In this document: piece by piece, positions 1 to 12,529 of the stretch
Numbering within the stretch: position 1 is the first letter of the stretch
How the letters are laid out: each line of letters begins with the position of its first letter
Source: Stichopus chloronotus
Taxonomy: Eukaryota; Echinodermata; Holothuroidea; Aspidochirotida; Stichopodidae
DNA: 64,000 nt
NCBI GenBank assembly: GCA_021234535.1
Contig: CM037850.1
Coordinates: forward strand, 17,841,990 to 17,905,989
Direction of reading: 5' to 3'
Notes under the pieces: generated by a model
Databases searched by the model: none
Told to the model about the DNA's origin: nothing
What the model saw: only the letters and a program-made list of their open reading frames with translations
Program-made: the position numbers and the translations under genes

Positions 1-495
1 TTGTGGAAATACTGCTTGTCTAAAATGTGATTGACTATGTGTAATTAAAGTGATAAACAATGAACAGAGGATCCACTCTGTTATGAATACAATTGGCTTG
101 TTCACTCTAGAAAGAACATCCAGAAAATAAGAACCCAAGTTTAGAGACTGAAAATAAAGTGCTAGTAGATCTGTATTCCATGTAGGTAACAGATGGATTT
201 CATTTACTCAAGGTTCACGTCACAGACCACACAGTGGGTAACATACAGTGAATGTGTTCCACATGTATACTAATCAAGGTCCATTGTATGCACCACACAG
301 TGAATAATACTGTATATGTTTTCCATGAACAGAAAGCCAACTTAATGTACCACATAGCGGATGATAGATGTATTCTACGGTACATACGCAAGGCCTGCTT
401 TACTCACCACATTTAGAAAACAAATACAAATCATGTAAACAAATCCCACTTTATCAACCAAAAAAGGAGAGAAAAAAAAAACACATTAATCTCAC

Positions 496-3400
496 CTGGC
501 TTGATATCCAAATGAACAAGGCCTTGGTTATGGATGTATTCTAGTCCTTGGGCTACTTGGAGTAAAATCTGCTTTAGTTGCGGCTCGGAGAATGACTTTC
601 CCTGGCGATGGTTCCTGGTGATCACATCAGCTAAGCTGCCACCTGGAAAGAAACATTAAATGCAATAAGTCTGATAAAAGTATACATGAATAATGAAATG
701 TTCAATAAGTAACATCCCAGGACAGGACAATCTATAAAAGTTTTTTTTTTAAGTATCCATCATAAGAGATAAGAAAAAAAGATCACAAGATGGGAAACTT
801 TCCAGCAACTATCTTCCAGGTGAGCTTACAAGGAAATGGACAGCTTAAAGCAGTACCAGCAGAATTCAAAGTGAAAGTGGTGGTTGCAGGGATAAGTGTT
901 GAGGGATCAGTGTTTGTAATTGTAACATATCAAATGTAGGAAGAGAATGAAATATTGTGTTATGACAATTAAAGTCTTAATAACCAAAAGCATATATGCA
1001 CCTAAACTATCCCCAAACTATTTCTAAAATACAGTTGCAGGCAATTGTGACCTTCTGATCTGCTCTCTGAAAAGGATGTGAATGGGGGATCAGGGTAGAC
1101 CTTTCCCCTCCCTTCTCTAATTTCTCTACATCCTACATTGCAGTCTCTAGTAGAGAAGAATAGTCGTTACTGTAGTTAAAGGAGAAGGAAAGTCAGGACA
1201 TTTGACGCAATTAAATGAGAGACTAACATTTGATGAACACCATTATCAAATTTCATTCAAATATGTTGCTTACTTTCCAAGATATTGCAATTTGAATGTT
1301 CATAAAAATTCATCAGGAAGCTGCCATTTTAAGATTGTGATGACATCACTGGACCACGTGTGATTGGAAAAGCTTTTGTTTTTCTTTATATGTTACTGTC
1401 AATATATTTTTAACAGGCATGCATAGATTCAAATCAGAGTATTAATGAATTGACTGTTGCATGATACACCTAAGTAATTCAACACAAAATATGTACAAGT
1501 GTGTGTGGATTTGTAGCAATTTTAGGTAAAGAAAACAAAGAAATGCATTAAAATTCCTGCTATCTGTGGTAATGTCACATCATTATTCGACTTACTCAAG
1601 TTGGTTTACATTCAACTTGGACAAAAATGACAAATGTGTGTAACTTGGATAGGAAACAATATTTCTGAATGAAACTTTGGGAAGTTGTTTGTCAAACACT
1701 TCTGCTTCATTTTGATAAACATGTTCCCAGGGTTTCCTTCTCCTTTAAACATCAAGACTTGTCACTGTTGTGATTTACAATGTCTTGTTACTCTAGTACA
1801 TGTTGGAGCATTCACAGCATCAATTACAATAGAAAAGAAAACAATGGAAAACGTGATCAATCTTTTGGAGTCTCCAACGCTGTGCAGCATTCCTTCTTGT
1901 TCTTGCTGTTAATGACGCCCTTAGAGGTCTCAGTGGCAAGATAAAAAATAATACCACAAGCAGCATCATCTTTCATCAATAGCTCAGATTCTTACCATTA
2001 CAAAATTCATTCTGAATTATCATGTGGTTATCCTCCGCCCAGGCTGAGAAATATCTGACGACGTGAATGTGAGCTCCCAAAACTGCATGAGCATAGACTT
2101 CATTTAGGGCCATTTTCCTGAGAAGACAAAACAGTTCAATTACAATTTGGACATTCCCAGGGCAACACCATAACAGCAGTTATAATGAAGTCATGCAGTG
2201 ACGTTCGGCTTTGCACATTAATATCTCTTACATATGGGCATGAAAATGAAGTTGTTCTTAGTTCTAAGCTACATGCTTAAAATTCTGCCACATGTATAGT
2301 CTGTGTTGATTAAATATAGGATCCAGGTAGCAATTTCAATTTGTTTAGTGTCACACTGTACAACTGGAGTTACAACTACTGAACTGTAGTCTGTAAGTTT
2401 TGCATAGTTTCAGTGAGGCACGCAACAAGTCACAAGACAAAAGTCACGAGACAAAAGTCACAAGACAAAAGTCACAATACATGTAAGTTTATACGATGAG
2501 TTTTTTCTTGTGACAGACAGAAATATAGCAAAACAATAAGTTTTTACACAGTGTTCAAAATTCAGACTAGGGTGTCCACAGTCCATAGTTGGTCTGGCAC
2601 CCATTGCCGAAAGTATAATTTCCACAAGGCTGAGAATTCACTGATAACAGTGCAACATTTTCTTTGCTTAATTACCACCAAGTATCTTACACACAGACGT
2701 GAAAGTGGAGTGTTTTTGTCACTTAAAGAATGTGATGTTCTGTACATTAGTGAAACTTTGGATGCTGGTGAAAAATTTCAGAACACAGTGTTTATGTGAT
2801 CGTTTGGACACCTTCACTACTTTTTGCTTGCAAACAATTTCAAGGATTAACAGAAGCGAACTGTGACACCTTCTTGCTCTGTAGTTGACCTAAGTCAATG
2901 ATAACATCATTAATACTGCAAAAAAATGCTGCAGGTAGGGCTTGTTATTAAATGGATTTAATACAACACATATATGATAAATGAAATAAAAAAAAAAGGA
3001 ACTAACTCTAAAACTGATCCAGCGACAGGTTTTTTGGATTTTTTTATCGCGTATGTACAACCATCCAGTCGGTTGATGCATTTGTAGACAGAGCCGAATT
3101 CTCCACAACCAATCTTGCTTATCTCTAGGAACTCCACATCATACCTGGATATGTTGCTCTCGTGAATAGCAATCCGCTGCATGAAAAAGAGGGTAAGATA
3201 CGTAAATCATATGCGTGAATGAGGATGGAAATTACCGCATGTGTCACAATTTGAAGCCAAATCGGGTTATGATTGTAGACGGTCATATGTTATAAATTAA
3301 TGATTCTGAACAGGGTCGTAGGCCATCTAGACAAATTTTAGTGCCGAACCAAAGTATGGCAGGTTTCAGAACTTCAGAGGCTCCCACCAGGGCCACTAGC

Positions 3401-6400
3401 GAGGTCCAGGGAGCAATGGACCCAAGCACTTTACTGTATGTTTTGCAATGTAAGCACTGATAACATCACATTTACTAGACTTTGTGAAGTAAGTGCCGGA
3501 CAATAGGATGTAAACTGATTGCTAATGCCAGACGGAAATTACTAGTCACAGGTGGGGCTGCCTGGTCAACTGGTCCCTCTTCAACTCTGCCCGTAAATCA
3601 TTGCAACAATAAATTTCACAAGTGACAAACATGGTTGCTTGTTTATGTGCAACTGGCAATCTTTCACACTGTAAGAATACCAACACACATACATGTTATT
3701 GCTGACATACATACACTGCAAGCAGTCAGCACCATCACTGACTGCACTAAGTACTAGTTCTCTTCCTGTTTCTGTAATAACTAAATGTTGAAACAACAGT
3801 GAGACTAAATGGTGACCACTTCTTAATATATAGTATAATCCAATATAATCCAAAGGACAAATGAAGGATCAGAAGTTCAGAGCAACATGAAAGCTAAAAG
3901 GACCCAGGCAATTGGCAAACATGTAAGGGATACCTGTACAGTATTTAATTATGAGTTTTGCTTTCAATGTGTTCCATGTATTGTGCAGGTGGTTGCAAAT
4001 AGGGCTATTAGAAAGTATGTATGTACTATACATGATCCATCCTGACTTAAAAGGAGCATGGGCAGGTGTGATAAGGACACAATTTGAGTGTAAGCATTAA
4101 CAGATTTGTGGCAAGGAGCGATCTTCCAGCAGCAAATGTAGTCAGAAAGTGCCCCAGGAGACAGAAAAAACCGTTACCATTTGAATTTTTCTTTATCTTG
4201 ACATTCCACACTCAATATTCATGAGCATGTGTTTTATGGCTCCTGTCTTGCTTTAAACAAGGAATGTTCAAAGGTCATCATTGTCTACCTGCAAACTTCT
4301 GGTGAACTTTGATGACCTTTAACCAAATAACATTCCATGAACAAAGCAAGGCATAAAACACATACCAACGAAACACCCTAGATAAGAAAAATTCAAATAT
4401 TAACGGTTTTTTCTGTCTACTGGGCCAGTTCCTGACTGCATTTGCCACTGGCAGATTATTTTTGGCCACAAATCTGTTAAGGCACCATGCTCACACTCAA
4501 TTTGAAAGCAGAAAATTTAGCAGAAAAATTTTATTAAACTTGACAGCCAAACAATTTCATTTCAAGTAGTTTTTGCTCTTCAAAACTATATACACTGTTG
4601 AACCAAAATAGTAGCAAGAAATTTAGGTGCACTCATCAGAATTCTGGGCCCTGTTTCACGAAGAGTTAAGATCAATCTTAAGTTTGATTTCTATATAAGC
4701 CTTCTACATGGTAAATCAAACTTAAGACTGAGTGTAACTATTTGTGGAGCAGGCCCCAGAGCATTTACAGTAATAATCACGGTATTGAATGTTACAGATT
4801 TAAAGCTCAAACCACAAACTGAATGTTGATGTGTTCTAAGTGAAGATCTTCAAAGCTAGGTGCACACACTTGAGACAAATGTTAATATCCTGAGTCTCTA
4901 TCTTTGTATCTAAACACTGTGTACAAGGCAGGACGCAGAACAACGGAAAGAGTCACAAAAATTCAGCGTGCAATACCTACCTTGGATGGATTTTCAAATT
5001 CACTGTCACTCAAATCAAATTCATCGTCCATCGGTTCAAGTTCGTCTGTGACACTATTCCTGAAAGGAAAATAGTCATTGAAAAGATTGTAACTGAAGTA
5101 GAATAAGGCCAATGCCCAATACTCAACACAGCTTAAGTCACATAGCAAATTGGCAAACAACTTCTACTGAAACAAGTTTAGGTAATTTACAAGAAATAGG
5201 CTGATGGTATTGCTACACTATGTTACAAAATCGAGAAAGTGGAGTGTGGCATTAAGTCGTAAGTGTTATCATATAATACACTAGCATAATAATTACCATA
5301 ACAACACTGACTAGTAGGTGTTAATTCTGTAAAATCAGTTCAAGCCAATGGCTCACTGCAAAATGCATGCAAAAAATGATAAAAAGGGGCCTATCCTGTC
5401 TATCATATCAGTATCACAACCTGGGGTCAGGGAAGCAGGAAATGTTTGGTGAGTTATCTTGTAAAGAATTTAAAAAGAGAGACAGCTGACAGTAACATTA
5501 GGTATTTGATTTCTTGCTGGTGCCCTGAATTCCACGAGAGAAAAAATAAAGACTGGAGAAAATAAAGTCTCATAGGCCTTACTCGTCACAACCAAGTCAA
5601 ACATCAGACATGGGTACAGTTTAGTAACAATTTGTATCATTATAACAGTTACGGCCTAGGTTAAACTTAAATTTACTAGTAGGGCCGGGGTTGAGCCAAG
5701 GCTAAATCTTTTCTTAAATCTTAGGCCTTGTTCTTATTATCGTACTTTCTCTCAGGTCTTTGCCGCTTCTTAGCAGTTCCACCTCTGTTCAAGACAACTT
5801 GTGGTGTGAAGGGGTTAACATTTGCTGCTGCTCTTCGCCGGGTTCTTGGAGCTGTGGCCGGCTTTCACTTCTTGGTTTCTTGATCCAGCTGAAAACAATC
5901 TGCCTGCTATGTTACGATTTCTTCTCCTCTCGCTACTTTTCTGTTCCTGTTGTTGTAATAAAGATTTTGGAGTTTGAGGAGAATCAAACAAACATAGATT
6001 TTTTAGCCTCCTGTGAGGAGGTGTTCCATTTGCTTGGTCACCGCCATGACGTGAGGATGTGTGAGAGTCACTAACATAACGCTTACTACTAGATAGGCCA
6101 CCTCGGGTCTCAATGCCAGGACTAACACCAGGACTAGGAGAACCTTCATATCCAAAATCTAACGTCATGTTAACATTAGGCCCAACTTTAGGTGAATCAG
6201 ATCTTCTTGTCCTTCGAAAAGTTTGTTTTGGACTTCCTTTCGGCGTTGCCAATCCCGGACTCCAACAATCTGGGCTACAGTTAAATAAAACGTCCCTGTT
6301 TTCGTCGGATACGTTTAACGTTGAATTAGAGCTGTCCAAGGAATGATAACCAGAGCTCTCGTCCCCATCGTCACTATCGCGACTAAGGTTAAAATTGAGT

Positions 6401-6453
6401 CGTTGAACCGGTTCTTTAAAACTGAACATTTTAAAGGTTGTTTTCTGTTTCAT
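496..6453 (-). CDS. wee1: Wee1-type protein kinase (5' part of gene, five coding exons; continues off the left edge)
   Basis: Wee1 kinases phosphorylate the inhibitory Tyr of CDK1 in the nucleus and delay mitosis. Exons on the minus strand: 5746-6453, 4981-5059, 3007-3176, 1996-2117 and 496-642, all with GT/AG borders and matching phases. Exon 1 encodes a Ser-Pro-rich regulatory region ending in a Wee-box-like segment ([20 protein letters not shown], about residues 143-162). Exon 3 starts the kinase domain with the glycine loop GCGEFGSV and the ATP-binding Lys in YAIKKSKKP. Exon 4 carries [20 protein letters not shown], and exon 5 ends in the catalytic loop HLDIKPG. The ATG at 6453 is the first after an in-frame stop at 6535-6537; an ATG at 6429 is an alternative. 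Exon 1 as written changes frame between 5864 and 5818 (see findings). Exons after HLDIKPG are not found in bases 1-495. Confidence 0.93.
2425..2478. repeat. Short minisatellite, ~16-bp unit
   Basis: Three to four near-identical copies of a unit close to CAAAAGTCACAAGA lie in the wee1 intron between exons 4 and 3. The units differ by single bases (for example cacaaga versus cacgaga). Confidence 0.7.
4079..4504. repeat. Long imperfect inverted repeat (fold-back) in a wee1 intron
   Basis: The left arm (about 4079-4283) and right arm (about 4304-4504) are diverged reverse complements around a ~20-base centre. Matching pairs include CAATTTGAGTGT with ACACTCAATTTG, TTAACAGATTTGTGGC with GCCACAAATCTGTTAA, GACAGAAAAAACCGTTA with its complement, ATGTGTTTTAT with ATAAAACACAT, and AAAGGTCATCA with TGATGACCTTT. 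The arms carry small indels. It lies between exons 2 and 3 of wee1 and shows no coding potential. It may be a fold-back or MITE-type element. Confidence 0.75.
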
Positions 6454-6699
6454 TAGAATAGAATCTCTAATCGAACAGTATCCACAGTTCAAGGATAGTG
6501 CATCAGGCCAACAACATACGAATGTAACGGTCCTTTACTAAAATTTAAAAAGCAATCTTGCGCAACCCTGGGTAATGTACACATACAAAGAATGTAACGT
6601 AGTAAAAACAACAACACCATCCTCGGCCCTTATATGTGTGCAATGTAATGCTACGTATGCCCACAGTATAGTATAGTAGTACAAGTGTACACATGTTTG

Positions 6700-6780
6700 T
6701 ACTCTGAATTTGTAAAATGGCGCCGATGGATCAGTTACCAAATTGACATGCGCGTAGGTAGGAAGCAACCAATCACTGAA
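6700..6780 (-). promoter_or_regulatory. Candidate wee1 promoter elements
   Basis: About 260-320 bases upstream of the wee1 ATG lie a YY1-like core motif (AAAATGGCGCCG on the plus strand, 6714-6725) and a CCAAT box (6769-6773). Both motif types work in either orientation in animal housekeeping and cell-cycle promoters. The motifs are seen directly; their use is inferred. No TATA box is evident. Confidence 0.35.
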
Positions 6781-9700
6781 TGGGATTCTTTGTGAGTGTT
6801 ACAAACGCGGTCAATACGACTTTCAAGTTATTGATGAATCACGGCAACCTTCTGCCGTGAAATTAAACTGGAATCTTCCATTTGGACGGGAAATAAATAA
6901 TTAGATGAAATAATTTCAATCATCGCACCGACAAATATCAAACTGTATACATCCCCAAACACTACAGTGACTTTGGTAAGATAAATTAAACAACGCGGCA
7001 TAGAAAGGCCTAGAATGAAACCATGCATGATTTGTCCGCTATAGTTACATTATGGAAAAAAGTAAATGCAACAACCTGTTGAATGAAAGGAGTTGGAAGA
7101 CTTCCAACCACATGATTCGTACGTGGAAGCCAAGCTGTTTGTAAATGAAGAGGCGTGATTTCTTCAACGCCCCATGACATCATATCTGTGGGCGTGGAAG
7201 GTTAAACAGTTACATAGCTTGAAATAAGTTGTTAAACATGACGTATCAAGTGTGATGTATTCAAATAACTGGTTTACCGGTTGGAACATGCACTTGAAGC
7301 AAGCTTCGCGAATTTTCTCCCATTTCAGTTGAAACAGAGACGCTTCATTCTCAACACACTGCACACATGCCTGCAGCCATGGGCGTCAGTCCTGGAGGGG
7401 ATACATATCAGATGTGTTGAGGTCAAGGTAGAACCTCCTTGCTGTAATATTCATCGTGTCAAAATTATTCTAAAAACAGTTGACATACGGTATGTAGGGC
7501 ACTGAACATACCTCTACACCCTACTTTTTTATTGGTTGATCATGGCCCATTTTAAGCCTGTAAATAAGAATAAAAATTTGGCTAGGAGGCTGAGTACTAT
7601 CTAATGCAACAAAGCAACACAGCCTACCGATTGGATTTTTTTTTTTTGGGGGGGGGGGCTTCAGGGAAATAGCCTACATGAGCTTGCTGCATTCACCCGT
7701 GGTGAAACATGTCGAACTTTTCTGTTTTAAAAAAAATTAAAATGACGTATTTTTAAGTAGACTGAACAAGGCTGTATTGCATCACCCTAAGCTATATTTT
7801 TACCTCCCTGAAAGGAAAATTCTCAACTGGTTCTAAGTTACAGTACTCTTAGATTGCCAGCAAATTCGAAAGATGCAGAGCAGCTCGTATTACACAGCGT
7901 ACACAGGGATCCATTGTTTTGATCACACATGTGGAGGAACGTAAGACAGGCTGAGGGAGGGACTAGAGGTAGGTAGTTGGGAGAATTGAAACTGTCTGGG
8001 GTGATGCATTACAGCCTTTAAGGACATACTTACAGTATAGCAGAAATGACGTACTTTTCAATAGTGATATGACAGAATATTGGTTCGTAATTTGGCAGTA
8101 GTTTTAGTTGGCATTGACAACCAATACTTGTGGGGGGATTTATCTTTTGTTTTTAATTCAGCGTTAGGTTTGGAAATAATAGAGGAACATTAATATCTAG
8201 AATCCATGACAACATCCAAGGTTTTGATTGACAGTTCGGAGAGGTGTATTTCTAATGCGTCCCGTGTGTGAATTAAATATGCCGACCATTCTGCTGCGGA
8301 TGATCCTCTAGCCCCGTACCCAATTTCTGTGTGGCGGAAATTTTCCCCCTGCTCCCCGCTGGCTACGCCATTGGGGCCAACACCCACCACCTGCTGTTCG
8401 AAAATCCCGAACAGGCGGGCGCAGGATCACCCAGGAAAACAAAACTACTGTACTTCACCAAGAAAGATAAAAGAAACTAAGAAATAGAAAATCATAAAAA
8501 TGCATTCCAAATTTAGCAATCAAAATGTAGCACCGTTTTGCAGCATCTAATTCACATTATATAAACAAAACTTTGCCAAACGGTAGGGAATGATACTCCC
8601 CCCCCCCCCCCACCCAGATCGGTCACCAATTCCATCATATCACCATACAGAGCAGCTAATTTAGTAACGTCACTCCATTTTCAAAATCAAGCTGACACTT
8701 ACAAGACCTTGAGATGTTTTAAAGTTCGTTCTCCACACCCCTGAAAAATAGCCTACGCCTGGTTACGTGCACGAAATATGTTTGTAACTTGCTTTACATG
8801 ATGAAGAAGGTTCCCTAATTGCTAACACGTAAAAAAAAAGAAGAAAACTCTGAAAGTTTACGTGCTTGCAACCTCTTGGAAGACAACTGATTCAGAACTA
8901 ACCATTTTTTTAAACTTTTTTTTATTATCATATATCTCCTTGCAGAGGGACGGGAAGGTATGGTAGTCTTTGACTCAAACGATTGCCTTTCCTTCCAACA
9001 TTGTATGGATCGGATCACCTATACAGACCGCAGGTTTGTACTAATTAGTAAAAATGCAGTCTTGGCTCATACGCTTCTAATAGCTTTACTGCATTTGGCT
9101 ATAGTTAAGTCTGTCAATACTACTGTTCCTGCAACTATCTGTGCTTGACGATCATTGGCCGCGTGGGTGTGCCCCTAGCTGGTGCTCAAGTGGCCTTAGT
9201 GGTTATCACTTACATATAGTTACTGTACTTAGAATTGCAGTTATCTATCCAAGCAGAGCGCCACCCATTAGTTGGGGCAAGTACATTAGAAAATTTTGTG
9301 AACGAAAATACTCCAAGATTGCTGTAAATCGCCCTTGTCAGGCTCCACAATTGTCCGTTCACTCTGTGGAGCCCCTGCTGGGAGACCATGGTCCCGACAG
9401 TCATGTCATCACTGAGTATGAAAAACTAAAAGTCTTTTCTTATGAAGATCGATTTGATGGAAATATCATAACTCTACCTTGACAGACATAATGTGTGATG
9501 ATGTATTGTGTGATGATCTATTTGTAGTAAAACGTGTCCCTCTTAAAAATTAATTCGTCAATGAGTGTACACGGAACAGGAAAGGAAAAAAAAAAAAAGA
9601 GGAACCTGGGAGTGAAGAGTTGAAAATCGGAATGCCCCCCCCCCCCCCTTGCATCCTTGATCATGTAGGCAGAGCCGTATATACAATGTGACTATAACAA

Positions 9701-10245
9701 TTGCAAGCCATCATAACGGGTAATATATTATATTATTGACAATTATCTTTATGACTAATCTTTCTATTATCATTTGCCCTTGTATGCCAAGTCGAGTTCC
9801 CAGCCACAGATAACAAGAGCCCCATGTCAATGGAGGATATATAGTAGTTTATCCCCCAGCCGTAGTCAGATTCAAAGCTGGGGAGAGCGAAATAGAACAG
9901 GAGAAAGACCCACCAACAAATGTGGTACAATTGTGACAATTTTTTTTTTTCCGTAGAAAAAATCAAAGGGGTGGGGGAAATTGTAAGGCGTGTTCCCTTT
10001 CCCCCCTCGACTACGATCCTGTAGCCTTCATGATTTTCAAATCCATTAAAGATGTTATGTCCAGTAGATGAGTTTAAATGTTTGGCAACCACAGTGTTGA
10101 AATAATGTGTCAATAACATACAATTTTCATAGGTGGAAATTTACATCGCATATGTCATTGACTGAACAAACCTTTCTCATGATTACTCGTGACTATAAAA
10201 ATAATATCACAGTCCATTTTGATATACCGCACATTAATTTGTGTC
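6781..10245. other. Intergenic stretch, no gene recognised
   Basis: No ORF here resembles a known family. It contains a T-run followed by a G-run near 7638-7660 and C-runs near 8600 and 9636. A half copy of the AGAACCTCCTTG hairpin motif lies at 7428-7441. A GC-richer patch near 8270-8400 has the look of old transposon sequence but has no ends I can define. Confidence 0.5.
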
Positions 10246-10251
10246 CGTTTT

Positions 10252-12523
10252 TACTTCGACTTGAACGAAGTTCAGTCGAAGTAATGTAATCCCCAGAGCA
10301 GTTTGTGCAGTCATGCGTACCGATTAGTGCGTTTGGGGCCCTTTCGACGGCGATTTCTCGGCCGTTACGTAAGCTACGGAGCTGAAATTTGGTGGACGGG
10401 TGGACCGTGTACGGCGGCGTGCGTCCGTAAAATTTGCCTGGGATCGGCGATTTAGTTTTCTCGCTAGCAATCATTCTTCATTTTTTCGCCGAAAAGCCTA
10501 CTCCTCCTAGGGATTTCGGAGTTACCTCTTGAAATTTTGCACATTGTTGGAAGGGTCTTTCGTGCACAAAAGTTGTACTTTTTTAAGAGAAATTCGGTAA
10601 AATGGCGTTTTTCTGGACCAGTTGGCGTCCGAAATGGACCCTTTCGGAAAATGGCCAATTTCCCTCGAATAGGGCAAAAAATCGAAAATTAACTAATCTC
10701 ATTTTGATTTTACACTTGTTGTAAAGGTCTTCCGTGAATTTGGTGAGAATTGATTGCGAAACCGTGGAGAAAATACCAAATGAAATTCGCCTCTTTGTGT
10801 CCAAAATCAAGTTTCTATTATTTTCGATCTCCTCGCCAAGCGTGGTTTGGTATAGCAGCGTGGATTAGTCCTGCTTGGTGGCTGTGATGTACGGTAGCTT
10901 TGTGTGCCATAATTTTCTTACGGTAGTCAACGTGTAACACGCAAGCCGATTGCCTTTGATGCAGAGTATGCAGTCTACTTGTCTGTCATGCCTAGGTCAG
11001 TGGAAACCATTAAGGACAATGGTTGAAGAAGGAGTATTTTCGTTGATACTAACAACGAAACCAGCCCGTATAAAGAGTTAGTTTTAAATTTTACATGAAT
11101 TAATTTTTTTTTTTTTTTTTTCAGTATTTTACATGGTTACGTATTTTGGTCGTGATGGTTGATTATAATTAATGACAATTTTCCATGAAATATATGATAT
11201 ACCCTTTATCACAATTTGGTATAAACTAATAGCAAATATGAATATGCAAAAACTGTTGTTGACTGCTAAACCTGAAGGGGGTATTTTGTACTCACTTTCA
11301 CAAGAATAAAAAAGTATGGCTTCGAAACGTTTCAAATTAAAACTTTAAGATATTGCCATTATTCTTTATTCGTACTGGGATCTTGTATTATGTCTCTATG
11401 ATGACTGCCTTCAGAAAATCAGCTAATTTTAAGAAACTGATGCGGGAGTGTAACCCCCTACTTTTTATGGTATAGCTTAACCAAAGGTGAATGATATTGC
11501 TTTGGGGGATATGTATTATTGTTGGCATGGCCTTCATTATCGAAGGCTGCATCAAGATGATACAACTGATGGGTAGAAAAACAGTAAAATGACCAGCAAA
11601 CAGAAGAACAATAGTAATCCACCCCCACCCCCATTCACAACTCCTCATACCATTATGGACATTGCCCTTTCAACTTTTAATCTAGCATTACTAACTTGTA
11701 TGCCGTCTTTAGTCGAAGTTTGCGTCATTGACGCCCTACTTACTTCGACATGAACGCTAATTTTAAGAAACTGATGCAAAACAGGGAGTGTAACCCCCTA
11801 CTTTTTATGGTATAGCTTAACCAAAGGTGAATGATATTGCTTTGGGGAATATGTTTTATTGTTGGCAAGGAATGTTGAATGGAGGATCGTCCACATTAAA
11901 TAGTGAACGCTTATGACTTTTATTTGATAGCAACCTGTAAGTTAATGGTATCGTCGAAGATAATCCTTTTCCTGGAATCGATACCCACGCTGTCGTACCG
12001 CGTACCGTACCCGTACCATAAAAAAATCCTTGGAAAGGAAAGTGGACTGGTGCAATAAGTTGACAGTTGAAGGATTAACTGTCAACTGTTAATAGGAGTG
12101 ATAAGCCACTCAGATGATGAGTGTCGTCTGTTTATAGCATTGGTGTGTGTTCAATAGACACCTCATGCATACAACTGTCAGATTTTGATTCAAAAGAAAT
12201 GAATTTTCTAAATACTGACAGTACAATTCAAGATAAGTAATGCGTCATATTTTGATGTGAAACAAAAAATATATTAGACAGAGATTTTCTTCTATATGTT
12301 ATATACTTTACAACATCAGTGATTCGAGATATTGACATTTTTTATTATAAAAGTGAAAAGATGGAATTTTACCGGCCTCCTTCTGGAAATCCCCCTTCCC
12401 TTTGGAGAAGTATTATACATGGTTACGTATTTTGGTCGTGATGGTTGTTTGTAATTACTGTTAATTTTCCAAATTGCCATCTTTAGTCGAAGTTTGCGTC
12501 ATTGACGCTCTAGTTACTTCATC
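10252..12523. mobile_element. Nested non-autonomous repeat with hairpin ends
   Basis: Three related TCGAAGT-bearing modules lie at 10252-10287, 11708-11755 and 12483-12523. The first is almost a full palindrome (ACTTCGACTTGAAC with GTTCAGTCGAAGT). The second and third contain the small hairpin GCGTCATTGACGC downstream of AGTCGAAGT. A ~60-base block beginning ACATGGTTACGTATTTTGG occurs at about 11130 and again at about 12418. A ~110-base block occurs twice in direct orientation at 11422-11527 and 11756-11867. No transposase is visible. Exact element ends and target duplication are not defined. Confidence 0.5.
11422..11867. repeat. Direct repeat pair, ~106-112 bp each
   Basis: Copies at 11422-11527 and 11756-11867 are nearly identical, from GCTAATTTTAAGAAACTGATG to TTATTGTTGGCA. 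The second copy has an extra seven bases after the start block. The high identity suggests a recent duplication inside the composite element. Confidence 0.8.
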
Positions 12524-12529
12524 TATCTT

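Noticed and set aside
9141..9482. 113-codon plus-strand ORF
   Set aside because: No recognisable domain, no adjoining exons and no codon bias visible by eye; treated as chance.
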